A stretch of 64,000 bases of DNA, taken from Pandoraea sp. (lineage in GTDB: Bacteria > Pseudomonadota > Gammaproteobacteria > Burkholderiales > Burkholderiaceae). Below the pieces are notes generated by a model, which searched no databases, was not told the DNA's origin, and saw only the letters and a list, made by a program, of their open reading frames with translations. Positions within the stretch are counted from its first letter, which is position 1. The number at the start of each line of letters is the position of its first letter. This document shows, one piece after another, positions 33,991-42,733 of the stretch. A program made the translations under genes and the position numbers. The stretch lies in contig NZ_SCSK01000069.1 in NCBI RefSeq assembly GCF_004297875.1, positions 59,674 through 123,673 of the forward strand, written 5' to 3'.

Positions 33991-34802
33991 CTTGCCTCCT
34001 CGATCACGCGCCTTCCCAATTGCCGGACCAGTTGCCGGCGATACCGCGCGCTCAGATGCGCGTCGTCTTGCGCGCCCAGCCGCCAGCTCAAATCATTCAG
34101 CGCCGTTGTCAGATCCTCTGCGACCAGCCTGGGCCACACTTCCACCACCGGCCGGTCGGCGACACCGCCTACCGCCAGTCGGATCGCCGTATCGGTCACC
34201 ACCGCCGCGCATGCGACCACCGCGAAGTCGCCGTGACGCAGAGAAAATTCCGCGAAACCGTAGCGCTCGCCCGCTCGCCGCAAGGGAAAACGCACTTCCT
34301 CGATCAGCTCATCCGGCGTGCGTGCGGTCATCAACATTCCCTGGAAGAAATCGGCGGCGGCCAGTTGGCGGCGCTGGCGGCGCGAGCGCAGAACAACCTC
34401 GCCGCCCAGCGCGGCAAGCACAAGCGGCAGCTCGGCGCTCGGATCGGCGTGCGCGACCGATCCGCAGACCGTACCGCGATTGCGGATCTGAAAATGGGAT
34501 ATCCAGGGAAAGGCCAACCCGAGCAGTGGCACTTCGCTGGCCAGCTCGGGCCGCCACTCGACACTCGCTTGCGTGGCCGCCGCCCCGACCACCAGCTGCT
34601 CGCCGTCCAGGCGCACGTAGTCCAGGTCGGGCGTGCGCGAGATATCGACCAGCAGCGACGGCTGCGCAAGGCGCATGTTCAGCACCGCCATGAGCGACTG
34701 TCCGCCGGCGAGGATGCGCGCATCCTCGCCATGCCTTGCGAGCAAATCGAGCGCATCTTGCGCCGAGTCCGCGCATACGTAATCAAAAGACACCGGTTTC
34801 AT
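33987..34802 (-). CDS. hmfB: Furoyl-CoA dehydrogenase FAD subunit (HmfB)
   Basis: The start at 34802 (MKPVSFDYVCADSAQDALDL) overlaps the hmfA stop by four bases (ATGA); the longer frame to 34850 is out of place inside hmfA. The 271-residue protein is a CoxM-type FAD-binding subunit with AGGQSLMAVLNMRLAQP for the FAD pyrophosphate, RNRGTVCGSVAHADPSAELP and the C-terminal CO-dehydrogenase flavoprotein domain. It accepts electrons from the 2Fe-2S subunit and hands them to an acceptor. All key glycine-rich motifs are present. Confidence 0.92.
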   Translation of the reverse strand: MKPVSFDYVCADSAQDALDLLARHGEDARILAGGQSLMAVLNMRLAQPSLLVDISRTPDLDYVRLDGEQLVVGAAATQASVEWRPELASEVPLLGLAFPWISHFQIRNRGTVCGSVAHADPSAELPLVLAALGGEVVLRSRRQRRQLAAADFFQGMLMTARTPDELIEEVRFPLRRAGERYGFAEFSLRHGDFAVVACAAVVTDTAIRLAVGGVADRPVVEVWPRLVAEDLTTALNDLSWRLGAQDDAHLSARYRRQLVRQLGRRVIEEAR

Positions 34803-37800
34803 CGCTTGACTCCCAGCCACGCCAGCACGCATTGCTTGACGCGCATCCACAGGCTCGGCCCGGACGCCGCGCCGCCAACCTGCCGGCCGAGCGATTCGAA
34901 AAGCTGCCGCAGGACAATCTTCGCGGCGCCTTCGAGCATGCGCGCTCCGACTGCCGCAACCTTGCCGGACACCTCGGCTTCGTAGTCGTAGGTCAATCGC
35001 GTACCGGCCCCATGCGGCGCCAGCTCAACCATGCCGGTGCCGCGCGCTGTGCCCAGCGACGACAGTCCCGTTCCCGTCAGTCGCAGGCGATGCGGCGGAT
35101 CGAGTTCGGACAGCTCGATTTCGGCGGCATAGCGCGCCTTGATCATGCCCACGCCGACCGTGACGTCGGCGCGATAGCAATTCTCGGCCGTGCGTTCGAG
35201 GCCATGACAGCCGGGTACGACCCTGGCCAGCGCCTGCGGATCGAGCAGCACGGCGAAGACGGCCTCTGGCGGCGCAGCGAGGTCAACCGTGCCACGCGCG
35301 CTCAGCGCCTTGCCGCTGGCTTTGCCTGGCGGCAGAACTGCTTGCCATTGCGCTTGCGAGGGGGGCGGATCGTCGATGCCGATGAGCGACATCACTTTCG
35401 CCGGGGTCATTGGCAAAGTGATGTCCGCCACGCCCAGCGCATCAGCGATCGCATTGCCGATGCACGCCGGGGTGCTCATATTGTTACCCTCGCCCAAGCC
35501 TTTGGCGCCCAGCGGCGTGAAAGGCGACGGCGTCTCGAGGTGCACGATCACCGGGTCGGGAACTTCGCACGTCGTAGGAATCAGGTAGTCAGCCAGCGTC
35601 CCCGAGCGGAAGCTGCCGTCCTCACCGTAGCGGAATTCCTCCAGCAGCGCGGCGCCCAGCCCCTGGGCAAACGCCCCGCGAATCTGCCCGTCGGCCAGCG
35701 CCGGGTTAAGCAACTTGCCGGCATCATGCGCCGTGACATAACGGTCGATGCTCACGCGCCCCGTGGCGCGATCGACTTCCACGCCGCACATATCGAACAC
35801 GAAGCCGTAAGCTGCCGACGTGTTGACGCGGTCCTGCGCATCGGGTGCATCCAACTGCGCCGGGGTCCAAAACACGGTCTCGCGCAATCCCGGTTCTTCG
35901 CCCGCAGGCAACATCTGCGGCGACCAGTGCGGCCCGCTCGCCAGCCGGCCGAACGGCACGCCCCGATCCGGCGCCCGGCCAGACGCGACGTGCCCTTGCA
36001 TGAAAACCACCTCGCCCGCTTCGCAGTGCAGTTGCGGCGCGGCGATGCGCGCGAGCTTGTCGCGCAGGCGTGTCGCAGCCAGGTGCACGGTACCGGCTAC
36101 CGCGCCGGCAAAGCGGCTCGAGTAGTTGCCCGAGGCCACCGACCAGGCGTCCTTTTGCGTATCGAATTCGACGTTCACCACCACGTCTTCCGGCCGCACG
36201 CCAAGCACATCGGCCACCACCTGCGCGCACACCGTCATGTGTCCCTGCCCCGCGGGAGTCGATGCAATGGTGACGACAATGCCGCCCAGCAGATCGATGC
36301 TCACCGTTGCCGAGGCGATCGCGCCGTTCTTCGGCCCGGCCTTCTCGCGCGCCTCGCGCGGCAGCACCGTGGTGATGTAGCCCATATTGGAAATCGATGG
36401 CTCGACGATCGCCGCGAAACCGATGCCGTACAGCCGGCCCTGCGCGCGCGCCGCATCGCGGCGGCGCACCAGTTCGTCGTAGCCTCCGTCGGCCAGGGCT
36501 CGCGCCAGGACTTCCTGATAATTGCCCGAATCGAGCAGCGCGCCGGCCGTGGCGCGATAGGGAAACGCATCGGCCGGCACGAAGTTACGGCGATACACGT
36601 CCAGCGGATCGAGTCCGAGTTCGACGGCAATGCGTTGGACCAGGCGCTCCAGCGCAAAATAAACTTGCGGTCCGCCAAAACCGCGCACCAGCCCGGTCGG
36701 CGTCTTGTTGGTCAGCACGACCCGGTTGCGCACGCTCAGGTGGGGGATTGCATACGCGCCGGTCAGACAGCCATGCATGCGATAGAACGTCGCCGGCTCG
36801 GGTGCGCGCAGGTAGCCGCCGCAGTCCTCGATCTGGTCATAGCGCAACGCCGTGATGCGGCCATCGGGCTCGACGGCAGCCTCGATATCGGTAAGCCGGG
36901 CTGTCGCGGAAGTAGCCGCGCTCAGATGCTCGAGCCGGTCTTCCACCCATTTGACAGGCGCGCCGGCCTTGCGGGCCGCCAGGCACATCAGCACGACGTA
37001 CTGGAACACCGCCTGCTTGACGCCAAAACTGCCACCCGAATCTCGCGGCGCTTTATGGCGCAGGCGATTGGCCGGCACGTTCAGTGCCATGGCCATCACC
37101 GCATGCAGCGAAAACGGCCCCATGAAATTGGAGGTGACGTCATACCCCTCGTCGCCGGCCAGGCGCTCTGCGATCACCACCGCGCACTCGATCGGCGTGC
37201 ATGAATTGCGGGGATAGTTCACGCGCAGCGACACGCGGTGCGGCGCCCGCTCGAATGCATCGTCCGGATCACCGTAACTGAAAAGCCGGTCACTGAGTAC
37301 ATTCGTGCCGACGGCCGGGTGCAGCACCGATGCGTCGTCGCGCATCGCCGCCTCGATGGTGACCACCGGCGGCAAGGACTCGTAGGTCACTTTAATCAGA
37401 TCGAGTGCGTCTTCGGCCATCGCGCGCGACTGCGCGACCACCACCGCGACGGGCTCCCCGACGTAGCGCACGCGGTCAACGGCCAGCGAATAATGCTGCA
37501 TGGGCGACTTGACGCCTACCACGAACGGCCGCGACCACGCCTTGACGTCCTCGCCGGTGAGCACCGCTCGCACACCCGGCGCAGCCAGTGCCGCGGTCAC
37601 ATCAAGCGCGCCCAACACCGCGTGGGCGTGCGGAGATCGCAGCACGGCGGCATGCAGCGTGCCAGGTTTGGTGGCGAGATCGTCACCGTAGCGCCCACGG
37701 CCGGTCAGTATCGCGGCATCTTCGAGCCGCGCCGTCGAACGGCCTACATGCGGCCGCGTCGCATCGGCCACGGTATCGTTCATCGGATTCACGCGTTGAT

Positions 37801-37810
37801 CCACGTTCAT
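34799..37810 (-). CDS. hmfA: Furoyl-CoA dehydrogenase molybdenum subunit fused to a CoxG domain (HmfA)
   Basis: The 1003-residue protein has a molybdopterin-binding large subunit (about residues 20-820): VGRSTARLEDAAILTGRG, RDSGGSFGVKQ, LVRGFGGPQVYFALERL and the active-site PLGAKGLGEGNN with a glutamate that deprotonates water. From about residue 845 an SRPBCC/CoxG domain follows (LSARGTVDLAAPPEAVFAV, then VPGCHGLE), fused in frame. CoxG is normally a separate membrane-recruitment protein. HmfABC hydroxylates 2-furoyl-CoA at C5. The VRGFGGPQ form is unlike the AYXCSFR loop of true CO dehydrogenase. The start overlaps the UbiX stop. Confidence 0.9.
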   Translation of the reverse strand: MNVDQRVNPMNDTVADATRPHVGRSTARLEDAAILTGRGRYGDDLATKPGTLHAAVLRSPHAHAVLGALDVTAALAAPGVRAVLTGEDVKAWSRPFVVGVKSPMQHYSLAVDRVRYVGEPVAVVVAQSRAMAEDALDLIKVTYESLPPVVTIEAAMRDDASVLHPAVGTNVLSDRLFSYGDPDDAFERAPHRVSLRVNYPRNSCTPIECAVVIAERLAGDEGYDVTSNFMGPFSLHAVMAMALNVPANRLRHKAPRDSGGSFGVKQAVFQYVVLMCLAARKAGAPVKWVEDRLEHLSAATSATARLTDIEAAVEPDGRITALRYDQIEDCGGYLRAPEPATFYRMHGCLTGAYAIPHLSVRNRVVLTNKTPTGLVRGFGGPQVYFALERLVQRIAVELGLDPLDVYRRNFVPADAFPYRATAGALLDSGNYQEVLARALADGGYDELVRRRDAARAQGRLYGIGFAAIVEPSISNMGYITTVLPREAREKAGPKNGAIASATVSIDLLGGIVVTIASTPAGQGHMTVCAQVVADVLGVRPEDVVVNVEFDTQKDAWSVASGNYSSRFAGAVAGTVHLAATRLRDKLARIAAPQLHCEAGEVVFMQGHVASGRAPDRGVPFGRLASGPHWSPQMLPAGEEPGLRETVFWTPAQLDAPDAQDRVNTSAAYGFVFDMCGVEVDRATGRVSIDRYVTAHDAGKLLNPALADGQIRGAFAQGLGAALLEEFRYGEDGSFRSGTLADYLIPTTCEVPDPVIVHLETPSPFTPLGAKGLGEGNNMSTPACIGNAIADALGVADITLPMTPAKVMSLIGIDDPPPSQAQWQAVLPPGKASGKALSARGTVDLAAPPEAVFAVLLDPQALARVVPGCHGLERTAENCYRADVTVGVGMIKARYAAEIELSELDPPHRLRLTGTGLSSLGTARGTGMVELAPHGAGTRLTYDYEAEVSGKVAAVGARMLEGAAKIVLRQLFESLGRQVGGAASGPSLWMRVKQCVLAWLGVKR

Positions 37811-38412
37811 GCCTCCGGCAGGCGGGCCAGGCTGTCGCTCAACCCGGCCCAGCGCCGCGGCAGCTCCGCGTGCTCCAGCCCGAGCAGGTCGAGCAGCCGG
37901 CCCACGGTGTGATTGACGATGTCGTCGACGCTTTGCGGCCGCGTGTAAAAGGCCGGCACGGGCGGCATCACGATGGCGCCCATTTCGGTCACCGCGGCCA
38001 TGTTGCGCAGATGGGCGAGATTGAGCGGCGTCTCGCGTGCCACCAGCACCAGGCGCCGGCGCTCCTTGAGCATCACGTCGGCCGCGCGGCCGATCAGGTT
38101 GTCAGCCAGGCCGTTGGCGATGCCTGCCAGTGTTTTCATCGAACACGGGACGACCACCATGCCGGCGGTAAGGAACGAGCCGCTGGCCACCGCGGCGCCG
38201 ATGTCGCGCGCGCTGTAGGCCACGTCGGCCAGCGCCTCGATGTCGCTGCGCTTGATGCCCAGTTCCTGGGCTGCCGTCAGCGCGCCCGAGGACGACACGA
38301 TCACGTGCGACTCGACACCGTCCAGGCGCGCCAGGGCCTGCAGGAAGCGCACGCCCAGCACTGCGCCGCTGGCGCCCGTGATGCCGACAATGATTTTGCG
38401 GGGCGTCGTCAT
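37807..38412 (-). CDS. hmfG: UbiX-like flavin prenyltransferase (HmfG)
   Basis: The 201-residue protein has the UbiX/Pad1 pattern: KIIVGITGASGAVLGVRFLQ (FMN loop), VIVSSSGALT, VVVPCSMKTLAGIANGLADN and the ERRRLVLVARETPLN segment with MPPVPAFYTRP near the end. It attaches a dimethylallyl unit to FMN to make prenylated FMN, the cofactor of the UbiD-type decarboxylase encoded just upstream (three bases away). It overlaps the hmfA start by four bases. Dedicated to the furandicarboxylate decarboxylase, though it could also serve UbiD of ubiquinone synthesis. Confidence 0.93.
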   Translation of the reverse strand: MTTPRKIIVGITGASGAVLGVRFLQALARLDGVESHVIVSSSGALTAAQELGIKRSDIEALADVAYSARDIGAAVASGSFLTAGMVVVPCSMKTLAGIANGLADNLIGRAADVMLKERRRLVLVARETPLNLAHLRNMAAVTEMGAIVMPPVPAFYTRPQSVDDIVNHTVGRLLDLLGLEHAELPRRWAGLSDSLARLPEA

Positions 38413-38415
38413 AGG

Positions 38416-39876
38416 CTAGGCCAACTCATCGAACAGCGCGTCCCACGACGTCTGGGCCGGCATGCGAACCTCGGCCGCCAGATCAACGTCGGTCTCACCG
38501 GGAATGCGCACACGCGTGAAGACGTGCGAGCCGTAGACCACCGGTTTGGTCGCATCGAGTCCCATCTTGGCGCTAATGCCTTGCCGGTAGCCCGGGACCG
38601 GATCGTTGCCGGCGCCACCGGTTTTGACGATGGTCGACGGATCGAGCGCCGAGCCCTGCGCGCCGGCAATCACGAGCAGATCGCGGTCGGCCTGAAAACG
38701 CGTGGCCACCGCCCACTCGACTTCCATCGGATCATGCACGTCGACGTCGGTGTCGACCACGATGACCTGCTTGATGTCGTAGTGCGCGCCGAACGCCGCC
38801 AGAATTACATTCTTCGGCTCGCCTTCGTGCTTCTTGGCGAGCTTGATATACAGGTGGTAGCGGCACACGCCACCAACCGACAAATGCACGTCGGTCACGC
38901 CGGGGTGGCTGCGCTGCAGGTGCGAGAGCAGCGACGCCTCGCGCGGGATGCCGCCGAGCAGCAAATGCTCCATCTCGGCTGGCACGATGGTGTGATATAT
39001 CGGTTTAGATCGATGCGTCACCGCGTCAATCTCGATGATTTCGCGGTTCTCGCGCTCACTGTAGTATTTCGGAAACTCGCCGAACGGGCCCTCGGGTTCG
39101 CGCACGTTCGGCAGCAGGCGTCCTTCGATCACGATCTCCGCCTGGGCGGGCACCCGCACGTCGCTGGTCACGCACTTGACCACCGGCAGCGGGGCGCCGT
39201 GCAGCGCGCCGGCGATCTCCAGTTCATCGGAATCGATCGGGGTAATCGCCTGGGAGGCCAGCATGGTGAGCGGATCGACGCCGATCGCGATGGCCACCGG
39301 CAGCGCCTGGCCCATTTTCTCGGCGGCCCGGTAGAACGCCAGCAGATGCCGTGGCAGCATCAGAATCGCCATGCGTCTGGCCGCATGCACCTGGATGCGG
39401 TTGATTGAAACGTTCTGAATGCCGGTCACCGGATTGCGCGCAATGACCAGGCCTGCGGTGATGTACGGGCCATTGTCGTGCTCGCTGTGCGTCGGGATCG
39501 GCAGCAGGGTTTTGAGGTCGATCGCTTCGGTATGGCGAACTGCCTGGCAGGGTGCCTCGCCGCAGGCCACCTCACGGCTCGGCAGTGGGTGTTCCACCGC
39601 GTCACGGAAGTGCTGCAGCAGCGCAGACTCGTCGATGCCCATGGCCTCCGCGATCCAGGCGCGCCGCGCCATGAAGCCGCTCACCACCGGAATGGCGTGA
39701 CCGCCCGGGCGCGGGAAGTAGGCTGCCTGGCGGCCGTCCAGCTTTTTGGCGATTGCCGCCAGCTCGTGCTCCAGCCGCACATTCTCGCGGAGAACCGACA
39801 AGCGGTCCGTCTGCGCCAGTTTTTTCAGCCAGCTGCGCAGCGTCAGTGGCGTGGCGCCGGCTTGAAATTGACTCAT
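38416..39876 (-). CDS. hmfF: UbiD-family 2,5-furandicarboxylate decarboxylase (HmfF)
   Basis: The start at 39876 follows AGGAGTGTTGG. The 486-residue protein has the UbiD pattern: QNVSINRIQVHAARRMAILM, LTMLASQAITPIDSDELEIAGAL, EGPFGEFPKYYSERENREI and the acidic segment around DTDVDVHDPMEVEWAVATR. UbiD enzymes use prenyl-FMN for reversible aromatic decarboxylation. HmfF removes one carboxyl from 2,5-furandicarboxylate to give 2-furoate. It is the first gene of the long hmf operon. The AT-rich regulatory region lies directly upstream and separates it from the divergent LysR gene. Confidence 0.9.
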   Translation of the reverse strand: MSQFQAGATPLTLRSWLKKLAQTDRLSVLRENVRLEHELAAIAKKLDGRQAAYFPRPGGHAIPVVSGFMARRAWIAEAMGIDESALLQHFRDAVEHPLPSREVACGEAPCQAVRHTEAIDLKTLLPIPTHSEHDNGPYITAGLVIARNPVTGIQNVSINRIQVHAARRMAILMLPRHLLAFYRAAEKMGQALPVAIAIGVDPLTMLASQAITPIDSDELEIAGALHGAPLPVVKCVTSDVRVPAQAEIVIEGRLLPNVREPEGPFGEFPKYYSERENREIIEIDAVTHRSKPIYHTIVPAEMEHLLLGGIPREASLLSHLQRSHPGVTDVHLSVGGVCRYHLYIKLAKKHEGEPKNVILAAFGAHYDIKQVIVVDTDVDVHDPMEVEWAVATRFQADRDLLVIAGAQGSALDPSTIVKTGGAGNDPVPGYRQGISAKMGLDATKPVVYGSHVFTRVRIPGETDVDLAAEVRMPAQTSWDALFDELA

Positions 39877-40051
39877 CCAACACTCCTAATCAGCCAGCAG
39901 CAAATCTTGGGCGATGGGCTGGCGCGGTTAAATCGGACAGCAAGACGCGCCGCGTTGCAGCCCAAGCCGTTTGCCCTGCCGCTACAGCTCCGCAACACGG
40001 TGAGCAGCGCGGTCGAATGGAGAGAAGTCTAAGCAGACCAGGCCATAACTT

Positions 40052-40081
40052 CTAATATTGTTTTTTGATGTTTTTAATCAA
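40052..40081 (-). promoter_or_regulatory. Candidate hmfF promoter
   Basis: On the minus strand TTGATT (40081-40076) and TATTAG (40057-40052) lie 18 bp apart, about 175 bases before the hmfF start. A second -35-like TTGACA sits at 40096-40091. LysR-regulated promoters often have weak elements, so the exact one is uncertain. Confidence 0.4.
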
Positions 40082-40232
40082 TTTTAATGATGTCAATGAT
40101 TTCCCTGATAGGCGCAAAATCGCAGACAGAGAAATGAAATTAATATTTATTTATATAATAATCATGCATTTATTGAATTTTTTAAATTTATTAAAAAATA
40201 TATCGTTTGATTTTTTGCAATTTATTAATAAT

Positions 40233-40250
40233 AATTTGTGATCACAAATT
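40233..40250. promoter_or_regulatory. Perfect 18-bp palindrome before the LysR gene
   Basis: AATTTGTGATCACAAATT is an exact palindrome ending 14 bases before the LysR ATG. It includes TGTGATCACA, reminiscent of CRP half-sites but without their 6-bp spacer. Likely an operator for autoregulation or for a second regulator. Confidence 0.55.
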
Positions 40251-40264
40251 CTCGCGGGTGTCTC

Positions 40265-41191
40265 ATGGATCTGCGGCAAATCCAGTATTTCATTGCCCTT
40301 TTCGAGGACGGCTCGGTCACCCGCGCCGCGAAACGGCTGAACATCGTGCAGCCGGCGCTAAGCATGCAGATCGGCAGGCTTGAGGAAGAACTTCGCCAGC
40401 AGCTGTTCGAACGCAGCCCGCAAGGTATGACGCCGACGGCCGCCGGCCGGCTGATGTATCGCCTTTTTTTACCGATCATGCGGGACATCTCCCACGCGCG
40501 CGAGCAACTGGTACAGCGCGCCGAAATGATCACCGGGCATGTATCGATCGGTGTGATCGCCTCAGTCACGGAAAGCGTGATGTCGGAATCGCTATCGCGC
40601 TTCGCCACGCTGTATCCGCAGGTCGAGGTAACCGTGGCCGACGGCTATAGCGCGACGCTCATCGACGGGGTCTCGGGCGGCCAGCTCGATGCGGCGATCA
40701 TCAATAAGCCGCGTGCCCGGCTGTCCCTGGACACCCAGCATTTACTCGATGAGGAAATGGTGCTTGTCACCAGCGCGCGGCACGGGCCGGAGCTGCCCGC
40801 CACGATCGAGCTGGCGAAGTTGCCAGGCATCGAACTGGTGTTGCCGACCAAGCGCCATGGCCTGCGGGGTGTGCTCGACACGCACGCGCAGCACGAAGAC
40901 ATGCTGCTCAGCCCGCGCTTCGAGATCGACTCGCTCAGCACCATCGTCAAATTCGTCGAATCGACTCGATTCGCGACGATCTTGCCGCGCATTGCCGTGC
41001 AACGGGGCGTGCAAGACGGCTCGCTGCGCGCTCATCCGATTCTGGCACCGCGAATCGTGCGTCACATCACGCGCATCAGCCATCCGCGCCGCCCTCTGAG
41101 CAATGCGGCCGAGGCGCTCATGGGCATCATCGCCGAGGAAATTCATCGCGCTGCCAACCCGCCCGCATTGAAGTTCGGCCAGTCCGCTTAG
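40265..41191 (+). CDS. LysR family regulator of the furan cluster
   Basis: The start at 40265 (MDLRQIQYFIALFEDGSVTR) is the standard LysR beginning; the frame could extend to a GTG at 40238, but that lies inside the palindrome. The 308-residue protein has the winged helix-turn-helix at about residues 3-60 (VTRAAKRLNIVQPALSMQIGRLEEEL) and a co-inducer domain. It is divergent from hmfF and upstream of an aldehyde dehydrogenase. It resembles the HmfR regulators of hmf loci, which respond to furoate or its CoA ester. The ligand here is inferred. Confidence 0.9.
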   Translation: MDLRQIQYFIALFEDGSVTRAAKRLNIVQPALSMQIGRLEEELRQQLFERSPQGMTPTAAGRLMYRLFLPIMRDISHAREQLVQRAEMITGHVSIGVIASVTESVMSESLSRFATLYPQVEVTVADGYSATLIDGVSGGQLDAAIINKPRARLSLDTQHLLDEEMVLVTSARHGPELPATIELAKLPGIELVLPTKRHGLRGVLDTHAQHEDMLLSPRFEIDSLSTIVKFVESTRFATILPRIAVQRGVQDGSLRAHPILAPRIVRHITRISHPRRPLSNAAEALMGIIAEEIHRAANPPALKFGQSA

Positions 41192-41236
41192 CAGCGGTGG
41201 CGCCTATCGCACCATCTGTACGAGGAGAAACACGAC

Positions 41237-42685
41237 GTGAGAGTCCAACATTGGATCGGCGGGCAATGGGTCGGCACCCCAACCGTCGCAAGCATCGATC
41301 CGGCGACCGGCGAGGGCATCGGTTATTTCGCCGATGGCGGCATACCCGAGTGCGCGGCTGCGGTCGCCGCCGCACGCCATGCCTTCGATCGCACGACGTG
41401 GCCGCAAGACGCGCGGACGCGCCAGAATGCGCTGCTGGCATGGGCCAATGCGCTGGAGGGCGAGGCCGCGACTCTGGCCGACCTGTTGACGAAAGAGAAC
41501 GGCAAAGCGATCGCGCAATCGCGCGGCGAAATTGCCGCGGCAATTTCTGAAGTGCGTTACTACGCCGGTCTCGCACGGCACATACCCGGTCACGCGTTGG
41601 AACCGGAACCCGGCGTGTTCTCGACCATCCTGCGCGAACCGGCTGGCGTTGCGGGCATCATCGTGCCGTGGAACGCGCCGGCAGTGCTGCTGGTACGCTC
41701 GGTTGCGCCCGCTCTGGCGGCGGGCTGCACGGTTGTCGTCAAACCCGCGGCGCAGACCACGCTTTTCAATGCCGCGATGATGCGCCTGCTCGACAGCCGG
41801 TGGCTGCCCCCCGGAGTTGTCAACGTGGTCGGCGAGGCTGGGTTTGCCGCCGCCGAGCACCTGGTCAAATCGCATGACGTCGATGTGATCAGCTTCACAG
41901 GATCGACCGCCACAGGCAAAAAAATCATGGCCGCCGCGGCCGACAGCGTCAAGAAGTTGTCGCTGGAACTGGGCGGAAAATCTTGCTGCGTGGTGTTCGA
42001 CGACGCGGACGTGGCGGCTGTCGCGCCCCGATTGGCGCGCGCGGCCACGATAATTTCAGGCCAGCAATGCACGGCCGCGCGCCGCGTGCTCGTGCACGAA
42101 GCGTGCGCGGAGGCAATGCGCGAGCACCTGTGCCGCGCGCTGGCCGCGTTGCGCACAGGGCCGGGATCGGTCGCAGGCACCGATATGGGCCCGCTCATCG
42201 ATTTTGCCGCGCGCGCAACCGTAGAAAATGCCGTGGCTAACGCATGCGACACCGCCGACGCAGTGCTGCTGCGCGGCCAGCGCCTGGACGGTCCATACGA
42301 ACGCGGCGCGTTTCTCACGCCTACGCTGGTCGAGCATAGCGATCCGAACGCCTCCTTCTGCCAAGAGGAAATTTTTGGCCCGTTCCTGGTGCTCGAGACA
42401 TTCGGCTCTGAAGCGCAGGCGCTGGAAAAGGCGAACAACGCTGTGTTTGGCTTATCGGCGAGCGTATGGACCGACAACGCAGCCCGCGCGATGCGCGTAG
42501 CGCGCGCGCTACGCAACGGCACGGTGTGGATCAACGACCATAACCGCCTGTTTGCGGAGGCAGAAACCGGCGGCTACCGGCAAAGCGGGCTGGGGCGGCT
42601 GCATGGGTACGAGGCGCTGGCCGACTTCACCGAACTAAAGCATATTTGCCTGAACGCCGGCGTTGCCGGCATCCAGGCGCCGTGA
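41237..42685 (+). CDS. NAD(P)+-dependent aldehyde dehydrogenase, probably for furan aldehydes
   Basis: Translation starts at a GTG (41237) after CGAGGAGAAAC. The 482-residue protein is a full aldehyde dehydrogenase: NAD-binding IIVPWNAPAVLL, SFTGSTATGKKIM, the general-base glutamate in LELGGKS (about residue 243), the catalytic cysteine in SGQQCTAARR (about 277) and QEEIFGPFLVLE. It lies 45 bases after the LysR gene on the same strand, so the two may be co-transcribed. Next to hmfA-H, it probably oxidises furfural or HMF to the acid, backing up HmfH. The substrate is inferred. Confidence 0.88.
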   Translation: MRVQHWIGGQWVGTPTVASIDPATGEGIGYFADGGIPECAAAVAAARHAFDRTTWPQDARTRQNALLAWANALEGEAATLADLLTKENGKAIAQSRGEIAAAISEVRYYAGLARHIPGHALEPEPGVFSTILREPAGVAGIIVPWNAPAVLLVRSVAPALAAGCTVVVKPAAQTTLFNAAMMRLLDSRWLPPGVVNVVGEAGFAAAEHLVKSHDVDVISFTGSTATGKKIMAAAADSVKKLSLELGGKSCCVVFDDADVAAVAPRLARAATIISGQQCTAARRVLVHEACAEAMREHLCRALAALRTGPGSVAGTDMGPLIDFAARATVENAVANACDTADAVLLRGQRLDGPYERGAFLTPTLVEHSDPNASFCQEEIFGPFLVLETFGSEAQALEKANNAVFGLSASVWTDNAARAMRVARALRNGTVWINDHNRLFAEAETGGYRQSGLGRLHGYEALADFTELKHICLNAGVAGIQAP

Positions 42686-42694
42686 TCGCCTGCG

Positions 42695-42717
42695 GCGGGG
42701 GCTTTGCCTGCCCCCGC
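42695..42717 (+). terminator. GC-rich hairpin between convergent genes
   Basis: GCGGGGGC (42695-42702) pairs with GCCCCCGC (42710-42717) around TTTGCCT, ten bases after the aldehyde dehydrogenase stop. There is no U-run, so termination may be inefficient. Confidence 0.4.
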
Positions 42718-42733
42718 TGGGTGCCTGCGGGGC

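Larger units (their letters stand above)
39877..40264. other. AT-rich divergent control region of the furan cluster
   Basis: No gene fits between hmfF and the LysR start. From about 40045 to 40240 the DNA is strikingly AT-rich against a GC-rich background, with many A/T tracts. It should hold the hmfF promoter on the minus strand and the LysR promoter on the plus strand. Confidence 0.75.

Noticed and set aside
34799..37810. Aerobic CO dehydrogenase (CoxL)
   Set aside because: The AYXCSFR active-site loop of form I CO dehydrogenase is absent, and the neighbours are furoate genes.
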